Under the pieces are notes generated by a model. It saw only the letters and a program-made list of their open reading frames with translations. It was not told where the DNA came from and ran no database searches. 9,515 nucleotides of DNA, from contig JAZSMS010000141.1 of NCBI GenBank assembly GCA_045536015.1, positions 1 to 9,515 on the forward strand, written 5' to 3'. Origin of the DNA: JAZSMS01 sp045536015 (GTDB lineage Bacteria > Bacillota > Clostridia > Christensenellales > QALW01). This document shows positions 5,013 through 9,515 of the stretch, piece after piece; position 1 is the stretch's first letter, and each line of letters opens with the position of its first letter. Made by a program: the position numbers and the translations under genes.

Positions 5013-5045
5013 TTTTTGAAAATATATTTTGAATACTTTTTCTTA

Positions 5046-5073
5046 TTTTGTCAAAAGTACTCTTTCGACAAAA
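5046..5073. repeat. Near-perfect 28-bp dyad upstream of minD
   Basis: TTTTGTC (5046-5052) and AAAG (5054-5057) pair with CTTT (5062-5065) and GACAAAA (5067-5073), with a single A-C mismatch and a TACT centre. No T-run follows on either strand, so it does not look like a terminator. It lies in the divergent DUF1858/minD region and overlaps the best -35 candidate for minD, which suggests an operator. Confidence 0.6.
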
Positions 5074-5093
5074 CTATCTATTCCAAATAAAAC
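5065..5093 (+). promoter_or_regulatory. Possible promoter of the minD-minE genes
   Basis: TCGACA (5065-5070), a 17-bp spacer and TAAAAC (5088-5093), matching consensus at five and four of six positions. It is weaker than the other promoters here but is the best placed candidate, 47 nt before the minD start, with its -35 inside the dyad. Confidence 0.45.
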
Positions 5094-5140
5094 AGTTTTG
5101 AATTATCATAAAGAAACTAAAATTGTTTGGAGGAATTTTT

Positions 5141-5929
5141 ATGGGAAGAGCATTGGTCGTTACTTCCGGCAAAGGAGGAGTGGGCAAAACGACAGCCTGT
5201 GCAAATTTAGGTGCGGCGCTTGCACAAAAGGGCAAGGAGGTTTTGCTTATTGATACCGATATAGGTCTCAGAAATCTTGATACTGCATTAGGGCTTGAAA
5301 ACCGCATAGTTTTTGATTTAATTGACGTTATAGAAAATAAATGTCGCTTAAAGCAAGCAATAATCAGGGATAAGCAAAATCAGCATCTTTCGCTTATGCC
5401 TGCAAGCCAATCACGCGATAAAAGCGATATTAACGAAAAACAAATGCGACAGCTTTTAGAAGAAGTAAAAAATATGTACGATTTTGTTATTATAGATTGC
5501 CCTGCAGGCATAGAACAAGGCTTTAAAAACGCTATTGCGGGTGCAGATGAAGCAATAGTTGTATGCACGCCCGAAGTTTCATCCGTGCGCGATGCCGACA
5601 GAGTAATAGGTCTTATGGCGTCGCAGGGGATTTCGCACGTTTCTTTAATAGTTAACAGAATAAAGCCTGATATGGTTTTGGGAGGAGACATGCTTTCGGT
5701 TGAAGACGTAGAAGATATTTTAGGGCAAAAGGCAATAGGCACTGTTTTAGAGGATAAGGCGGTTGTAAAGGCAACTAATTTGGGTGAGGCTGTGGTCAAT
5801 TTTTCTAAAAGCAATGCAGGACGCGAATATATAAAAATAGCGGGACGCTTACTTGGTGAAAATATTCCGCTAAAGGCACCTACGCTCGTTTCGCAGATAG
5901 TGGACAAACTGCTTGGAAGGGCAATGTAA
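5141..5929 (+). CDS. minD: Septum site-determining ATPase MinD
   Basis: MinD is a membrane-associated ATPase that, with MinC, blocks division away from midcell. The 262-residue protein has the deviant Walker A KGGVGKTT (11-18) with signature Lys11 and Lys16, the switch I region IDTDIGLRNLD (37-47) with Asp38 and Asp40, and Walker B IIDCPAGIE (117-125) with Asp119. The amphipathic C-terminal membrane-targeting helix is TLVSQIVDKLLGRAM (248-262). The ATG at 5141 is chosen because GGAGGA (5129-5134) lies six bases before it. minE follows after 15 nt. No minC precedes it; the upstream neighbour is a DUF1858 gene on the other strand, so MinC, if present, is encoded elsewhere or further away. All ATPase motifs are intact. 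Confidence 0.97.
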   Translation: MGRALVVTSGKGGVGKTTACANLGAALAQKGKEVLLIDTDIGLRNLDTALGLENRIVFDLIDVIENKCRLKQAIIRDKQNQHLSLMPASQSRDKSDINEKQMRQLLEEVKNMYDFVIIDCPAGIEQGFKNAIAGADEAIVVCTPEVSSVRDADRVIGLMASQGISHVSLIVNRIKPDMVLGGDMLSVEDVEDILGQKAIGTVLEDKAVVKATNLGEAVVNFSKSNAGREYIKIAGRLLGENIPLKAPTLVSQIVDKLLGRAM

Positions 5930-5944
5930 AAGGGGGCCGAGAAA

Positions 5945-6193
5945 GTGTTTGGATTTTTAAAAAGAAAAAGCAATTCTTCAAAAAACGCAAAAAAGCGTTT
6001 AAAGGCAGTAATTTCTCGTGATAGAGCAAACGTTTCGGCAGAATTTTTAATGCTTTTGTCAAATGAAATAGTTTCGGCGGCTATGAAATATATCGAGCCT
6101 GACAGTGAAAATATTTCAATTTTTATTGACAGAAGTTCTTGCGGAAGCTGTTTGTGCGCAAGATTACCCATAATTGCGTATAAAAAAACTTAA
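5945..6193 (+). CDS. minE: Cell division topological specificity factor MinE
   Basis: MinE stimulates the MinD ATPase and drives or positions the Min pattern. The 82-residue protein has the N-terminal membrane-binding segment MFGFLKRK, followed by the MinD-interaction helix AKKRLKAVISRDR (15-27), the strongest match to the family. The C-terminal part EIVSAAMKYIEPDSENISIFID (41-62) matches the dimerisation domain. The start is GTG at 5945 with a GGGGG stretch at 5931-5935 upstream, 15 nt after the minD stop. An unusual trait is Cys66-x2-Cys69-x-Cys71 in the last part of the domain, where MinE proteins rarely carry cysteines. Length is slightly below the usual 85-90. Confidence in identity is helped by the minD neighbour. 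Confidence 0.9.
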   Translation: MFGFLKRKSNSSKNAKKRLKAVISRDRANVSAEFLMLLSNEIVSAAMKYIEPDSENISIFIDRSSCGSCLCARLPIIAYKKT

Positions 6194-6196
6194 TTA

Positions 6197-6225
6197 TTGA
6201 AAAAATTTTTATTTTGTGTTATAAT
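6197..6225 (+). promoter_or_regulatory. Promoter of rodA
   Basis: TTGAAA (6197-6202), 17-bp spacer, perfect TATAAT (6220-6225) with TG at 6217-6218 as extended -10, 27 nt before the rodA ATG and starting just after the minE stop. No terminator separates minE from rodA, so read-through from minD is also likely. Confidence 0.8.
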
Positions 6226-6252
6226 GTATTCAATAACTAATTTGGAGCTTTT

Positions 6253-7398
6253 ATGTGGCTGTTTGATAAACGAAAACTTCAAAATATCGAATACATATTG
6301 CTTATAATAATTGCGGCAATTTCTGTTTTTGGGTTACTTGCAATTCTTATGGCAACTGCAGAGCCTTCCTCGGGGGGTGAAGAAGTCGATTTTTTTACCA
6401 ATATTGCGCGCCTTAATTTTGACGTTGTTAAAAAGCAGGTAATGTGGATTTTGATCAGCTTTGCTTTAATGGTTTGCATTGCAATGCTTGATTATCACAT
6501 ATATGCAAAGATATGGTACGTTGTAGTAGGCGTTTGCGTTGCTTTAATAGTGTTTACTGCTTTTTTTGGTATAGAACACGGCGGAACGCGCGGTTGGATA
6601 AAAATAGGTAACGCGTTTGAATTTCAGCCTACCGAGGTTGGTAAGCTTGGGCTTATATTGGTGCTTGCAAAAACAATTTCAAAGCAGGACGAACTTGATT
6701 CTGTTAAAAAGCTTTTGCCTACCTTTGCGGTTATGGTTGTATTTGTCGGCGCTCTTATGACGCAGATGGATATCGGTACTTCTCTTGTATATGTGTTTAT
6801 CTTTATTGTGATGCTATTTGCCGGCGGAATGCGATGGAAGCATATTGCGATACTTATCGGTGGCTGTATTGTAGCGTGTGTGCTATTGTGGTTTATTATG
6901 GGTGATAAGCAGCAAAGCCGAATAATAAATTTCTTTACCGGTGATGATGTTACCCAATTAAAATATTCTAAAATAGCAATAAGTTCGGGTGGATTTTTTG
7001 GCAAAGGCATATTAGGACAAGACTCTTATTCACAGATGGGCTATATTTATGCGATAAATACCGATTTTATTTTTGCCGCAATTTGCGAATCGCTTGGCTT
7101 TTTAGGTGCGTTTGTTTTAATTGCTATGTATGCAGTTATGGAAATACGTCTGTGGCAGCTTTACAAAAAAGCTTACGACAGGCAGGGCGCAATGATAATA
7201 CTTGGAATTATGGCAATGTTTATGTTCCATATTTTTGAAAATATCGGTATGGTAATAGGAATAATGCCAATAACGGGTATTCCTCTTCCGTTTGTAAGCT
7301 ACGGCGGCTCTAATATGCTTACAAATATGATAGGTATCGGTCTTGTAGAAAGCGTTTGTATGAATAGACCTATTCAGCCGTTTACCGAAAAGAAATAA
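6253..7398 (+). CDS. rodA: SEDS-family peptidoglycan glycosyltransferase RodA
   Basis: RodA polymerises glycan strands from lipid II during cell elongation, working in the membrane with a class B penicillin-binding protein. The 381-residue protein has about ten membrane segments. Diagnostic stretches are GGTRGWIKIG (110-119) and FEFQPTEVGKL (122-132) in the first large loop, MDIGTSLVY (172-180) where many relatives have PDLGT, TDFIFAAICESLG (270-282) with Asp271 in the place of the catalytic Asp of known RodA proteins, and IGMVIGIMPITGIPLPFVSYGG (331-352). The NIGM and MPITG wording favours RodA over FtsW or SpoVE. GGSN replaces the usual GGSS at 351-354. Start ATG at 6253 is preceded by TTGGAG. 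It follows minDE, a common clostridial arrangement, and its 3' end runs into a hairpin that overlaps the next gene's ribosome binding site. Confidence 0.92.
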   Translation: MWLFDKRKLQNIEYILLIIIAAISVFGLLAILMATAEPSSGGEEVDFFTNIARLNFDVVKKQVMWILISFALMVCIAMLDYHIYAKIWYVVVGVCVALIVFTAFFGIEHGGTRGWIKIGNAFEFQPTEVGKLGLILVLAKTISKQDELDSVKKLLPTFAVMVVFVGALMTQMDIGTSLVYVFIFIVMLFAGGMRWKHIAILIGGCIVACVLLWFIMGDKQQSRIINFFTGDDVTQLKYSKIAISSGGFFGKGILGQDSYSQMGYIYAINTDFIFAAICESLGFLGAFVLIAMYAVMEIRLWQLYKKAYDRQGAMIILGIMAMFMFHIFENIGMVIGIMPITGIPLPFVSYGGSNMLTNMIGIGLVESVCMNRPIQPFTEKK

Positions 7399-7406
7399 TA
7401 TAATTT

Positions 7407-7442
7407 AATCCCCTTGCATAGTATTTGCAAGGGGGTTTTTTT
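7407..7442 (+). terminator. Terminator-like hairpin overlapping the next gene's ribosome binding site
   Basis: AATCCCCTTGCA (7407-7418) pairs with TGCAAGGGGGTT (7426-7437), one wobble, around a 7-nt loop, followed by seven T residues (7436-7442). This is a strong intrinsic terminator for rodA. The ATG of the spoIVFA-like gene follows immediately at 7443, and the only ribosome binding site for it, AAGGGGG (7429-7435), is the 3' arm of the stem. Confidence 0.88.
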
Positions 7443-7964
7443 ATGAAAATTTATTCACGTGCTATTGCAATAGCAATGGTATTGCTTACGGTAGTATTTG
7501 GCGCTTTTGTTGCTTTTTCAAACAATAAAACTGCATCTGCATTAAGAAATGGCATACAAATGAGCATTGAAGAAGATTTTAAAATTAAAGATAGTCTTGG
7601 GAAAATCTTTTTTGTTGATGCGCAAGAAGACAGTCATGCGGTTTCGGGCAATGCAACAATTGTTTCGTGTTTTTTACCTATGGATGCCGAGTGGGAAAAA
7701 AGTGGGGAGCAAATTGAATTTTATCCTCAAAACTACCAAGGTGTTGTTGCGGTTAAAGATGGTTTTATTGAGGAAATAACAGATGAGAGCGTGATTATCA
7801 GACACGAGGATGGGAGTATAAGCAAGTACCTTTCGTGTAAACCGCTTTGTAAACAAAACGAGCGGGTTTCGGGAGGTCAGACTATCGGATACGCAAGCGA
7901 AAAAATGGTATTTTGCCATATAAAAGACGGAAAACCCGTAGATTTAAGCGGTTATTTTAAATGA
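7443..7964 (+). CDS. spoIVFA: SpoIVFA-like membrane protein with degenerate M23 (LytM) domain
   Basis: The 173-residue protein has one N-terminal membrane segment (about 7-25) with few charged residues before it, a spacer, and a C-terminal half resembling the LytM/M23 fold: GVVAVKDGFIEE (100-111), VIIRHEDGSISKYL (117-130), ERVSGGQTIGYA (140-151) and HIKDGKPVDLSGY (159-171). The Y-x-H histidine and the zinc-ligand pattern of active M23 peptidases are missing (YLSC, CHIKDG), so it is predicted inactive. SpoIVFA of Bacillus has this build and holds SpoIVFB in check in the forespore membrane. Identity rests on the ATGA overlap with a SpoIVFB-like gene and the nearby min genes as much as on sequence. 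The ATG at 7443 is the likely start; its ribosome binding site lies in the preceding hairpin. Alternative: a generic inactive M23 protein. Confidence 0.72.
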   Translation: MKIYSRAIAIAMVLLTVVFGAFVAFSNNKTASALRNGIQMSIEEDFKIKDSLGKIFFVDAQEDSHAVSGNATIVSCFLPMDAEWEKSGEQIEFYPQNYQGVVAVKDGFIEEITDESVIIRHEDGSISKYLSCKPLCKQNERVSGGQTIGYASEKMVFCHIKDGKPVDLSGYFK

Positions 7965-8797
7965 CGTTGTTTTTTATCGGCGAAACCGAGATAAGAATTA
8001 ATTTGTCCTTTGTTTTTTGCATCGTGGTTTGGGTGCTTGGCAAAAACCTTGTAGCCCTTTTTGTGCTTGCGTTGGTTGTGCTTTTGCATGAGCTTGCACA
8101 CGCATTTGCAGCAAGATTATTACAAAAGCGCACAAAGAGCATTGAGCTTTTTCCCTTTGGTGCATCGGCACAGATAGAGGGGATAGAAGATTTTGCGTCG
8201 CAGGAGATAATTATTGCACTCGCAGGACCAATGTTTTCGTTATTATGCGGTTTTGTCTGTACAGAACTAATAAAAACAGTGCCTATTCCGTTTGCAGAAG
8301 AATTTATAAAATATTCTTATGCAGTTGCGACGTTTAACTTTATTCCTGCATATCCGCTTGATGGGGGGAGGGTTTTAAAATGTCTTTTATCAAGCGTTTT
8401 GAAAAATGGACGCAAAATTTCACTTTTAATAAGCGTAGGTATATCCTTAATGTTATGCGCTTATAGTATTTATCAGATTTTAAGAGGTCAAAGCGGCAGT
8501 TTTCTAGTGATGGGTGTGTTTGTGCTGGTTGCGGCAATAAAGGCACTAAAAACACCCTCAAATGCCTTTTGCCGCGATAAGATTATTAAAAACAGCAAAA
8601 GTGTTTGTGTGCTTAAGGCTTTTTATGACGAAAGTGTGCTTTCGGTGCATCAAAGGCTTATGGGAAATAAATATAACGTGGTTCTTGTGCTTGATAAACT
8701 AGGGCGTACGGTAAAAATGGTTGACGAAATAGAATTAGCGCAGGCGGTAATGCAGGATCCGTTAAAAACAGTAGGTAAAATGAAAAAAGACCTTTAA
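7961..8797 (+). CDS. spoIVFB: SpoIVFB-like site-2 intramembrane metalloprotease (M50)
   Basis: The 278-residue protein is a membrane-embedded zinc protease. HELAH (43-47) gives zinc ligands His43 and His47 and catalytic Glu44, and NFIPAYPLDGGRVL (126-139) gives the third ligand Asp134. IALAGPMFSLL (85-95) is a typical conserved membrane loop. Several hydrophobic segments cover residues 15-195, and residues about 213-265 resemble a CBS-type regulatory domain, with VVLVLDKLGRTVKMV at 240-254. This layout is that of SpoIVFB, which in Bacillus cleaves pro-sigma-K in the mother cell. The start overlaps the upstream stop as ATGA, without a strong ribosome binding site, so translation is probably coupled to the spoIVFA-like gene. 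Whether pro-sigma-K is its substrate depends on sigK elsewhere; another M50 role is possible. Confidence 0.88.
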   Translation: MTLFFIGETEIRINLSFVFCIVVWVLGKNLVALFVLALVVLLHELAHAFAARLLQKRTKSIELFPFGASAQIEGIEDFASQEIIIALAGPMFSLLCGFVCTELIKTVPIPFAEEFIKYSYAVATFNFIPAYPLDGGRVLKCLLSSVLKNGRKISLLISVGISLMLCAYSIYQILRGQSGSFLVMGVFVLVAAIKALKTPSNAFCRDKIIKNSKSVCVLKAFYDESVLSVHQRLMGNKYNVVLVLDKLGRTVKMVDEIELAQAVMQDPLKTVGKMKKDL

Positions 8798-8809
8798 CGG
8801 TCTTTTTTT
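8783..8809. terminator. Bidirectional terminator between spoIVFB and dus
   Basis: AAAAAAGACC (8783-8792) pairs with GGTCTTTTTT (8799-8808) around a 6-nt loop that holds the spoIVFB stop codon. T runs lie on both strands, so it can end spoIVFB on plus and the dus gene on minus, whose stop codon begins at the edge (8808-8810). Confidence 0.88.
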
Positions 8810-9515
8810 AATAATATGATTTAATTTGTTCAATCAGCTCTAAAAAAGAGTCAATGTCATTGACGGAATTAATTTTGTTGCGTATCTGCGCAGCAGAAAA
8901 AAAACCGTGAGTGTACCATGATAAGTGCTTTCGCATCTGGAGCATAGCGGTATACTCGCCGCGCTCGCGCGCAAGGCGAACACCGTGTTCGGCGGCAATA
9001 TCAAGCTTTTGCTTGTTTGTTAAAGTAAATTCCTTGCCGTTTAAAAACGCATCAATTTCGGAAAAAATCCAAGGCCTTCCTTGTGCGCCGCGGCCAATCA
9101 TAACGGCATCGCAATTAGTGTATTCAAGCATTTTTTTCGCGCTTGCGCCGTCAATAACATCGCCGTTAGCAATAACGGGAATTTTTACGGCTTCTTTAAC
9201 CTCTTTAATCGCATCAAGGTCTGCTTTTCCGCGATAAGCCTGCGCGCATGTTCTTCCGTGAATAGTTATTGCGGCAATGCCTGTTTTTTCAATTTCTTTT
9301 GCAAAGTTAACGCAGTTTTTATCAATAAAACCTGTGCGAATTTTAACTGTAATTGGTTTGTTTGCTGCAAGCACAGCTTTTTTAGCAATAGAGCAGGCAA
9401 GGGGAATATCCTTCATTAAAGCGCTACCTTCGCCGTTAGATATAATTTTTTTTGCGGGGCAACCCATATTTATATCAATTACGTCAAAACAGTCAAAAAT
9501 AGGCTTTTTTATCTG
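8808..9515 (-). CDS. dusB: tRNA-dihydrouridine synthase, DusB-like (5' end cut off)
   Basis: Dus enzymes are FMN flavoproteins that reduce uridine to dihydrouridine in the tRNA D-loop. The frame is open to the window end, giving 235 residues of the C-terminal part; about 80-90 residues of the N-terminus lie outside. Visible motifs in order are DVIDINMGCPAKKI, with the catalytic cysteine codon at 9459-9461, GSALMKD, TVKIRTG with the conserved lysine, ITIHGRT with the active-site histidine, IPVIANGDV, and the phosphate-binding IGRGAQGRPWIF. The last two bind FMN. The C-terminal helical part, with HLSWYTHGF, is the tRNA-binding region. MGCPAKK and GRGAQGRPWIF favour DusB (NifR3-type) over DusA or DusC. 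An ATG at 9465-9467 is internal, not the start. It converges on spoIVFB and shares its terminator. Confidence 0.94.
   Translation of the reverse strand, partial: QIKKPIFDCFDVIDINMGCPAKKIISNGEGSALMKDIPLACSIAKKAVLAANKPITVKIRTGFIDKNCVNFAKEIEKTGIAAITIHGRTCAQAYRGKADLDAIKEVKEAVKIPVIANGDVIDGASAKKMLEYTNCDAVMIGRGAQGRPWIFSEIDAFLNGKEFTLTNKQKLDIAAEHGVRLARERGEYTAMLQMRKHLSWYTHGFFSAAQIRNKINSVNDIDSFLELIEQIKSYY

Noticed and set aside
5380..6171. Long open frame of 263 codons on the minus strand
   Set aside because: It lies antisense to minD and minE, both of which carry clear family motifs. Its product is Ser/Thr/Ile-rich without recognisable motifs and it lacks a good ribosome binding site.
6624..7010. Open frame of 128 codons on the minus strand
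   Set aside because: It is antisense within rodA, whose reading frame is well supported by SEDS motifs; no family resemblance in the antisense product.
8911..9419. Two overlapping plus-strand frames opposite the dus gene
   Set aside because: Both are shadows of dusB, which has intact catalytic and FMN motifs on the minus strand; the products show no motifs and there is no ribosome binding site.

Overview
The window looks like chromosomal DNA from a low-GC Gram-positive bacterium of the class Clostridia, probably an anaerobic gut-type lineage. The grounds are AT-rich sequence with strong AGGAGG-type ribosome binding sites, a clostridial 2[4Fe-4S] ferredoxin, a DUF1858 redox protein, LuxS/MTAN, a MinD-MinE-RodA cluster, and a SpoIVFA/SpoIVFB-like pair implying endospore formation or its remnant. 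The species cannot be named from this sequence.

Layout. 1-1612 (minus strand): luxS, mtnN and an unrecognised 50-residue ORF read leftward as a tight operon, followed by a tRNA-Leu with anticodon AAG that has its own perfect consensus promoter and a terminator. 1630-1700 is a divergent promoter region with a symmetric inverted repeat. 1733-3242 (plus): a 56-residue ferredoxin with its own terminator, then a PlsC-type acyltransferase with a zinc ribbon and extra C-terminal domain. 3241-3594: a MITE-like element full of small hairpins, whose left end overlaps the acyltransferase stop codon. 3610-4703 (plus): a consensus promoter and an AEC-family permease, facing a DUF1858 gene (4737-4949, minus) across a shared bidirectional terminator. 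5046-8797 (plus): a morphogenesis and sporulation cluster, minD-minE-rodA-spoIVFA-like-spoIVFB, with a near-perfect dyad before minD and a terminator-like hairpin that overlaps the ribosome binding site of the spoIVFA-like gene. 8808-9515 (minus): the 3' part of a dusB-like tRNA-dihydrouridine synthase, cut by the window end.

How the genes fit together. MTAN and LuxS are consecutive steps: S-adenosylhomocysteine goes to S-ribosylhomocysteine and then to homocysteine plus the AI-2 precursor. MinD/MinE place the division site and RodA polymerises peptidoglycan during elongation. SpoIVFA and SpoIVFB in Bacillus control pro-sigma-K processing in the mother cell, and their place beside min genes matches the Bacillus mre-min-spoIVF neighbourhood. 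The least ordinary features are the tRNA-Leu(AAG), the MITE-like element fused to a stop codon, the hairpin that hides the spoIVFA ribosome binding site, and the two dyads in divergent promoter regions. I see no phage, CRISPR or defence system; most genes are housekeeping.
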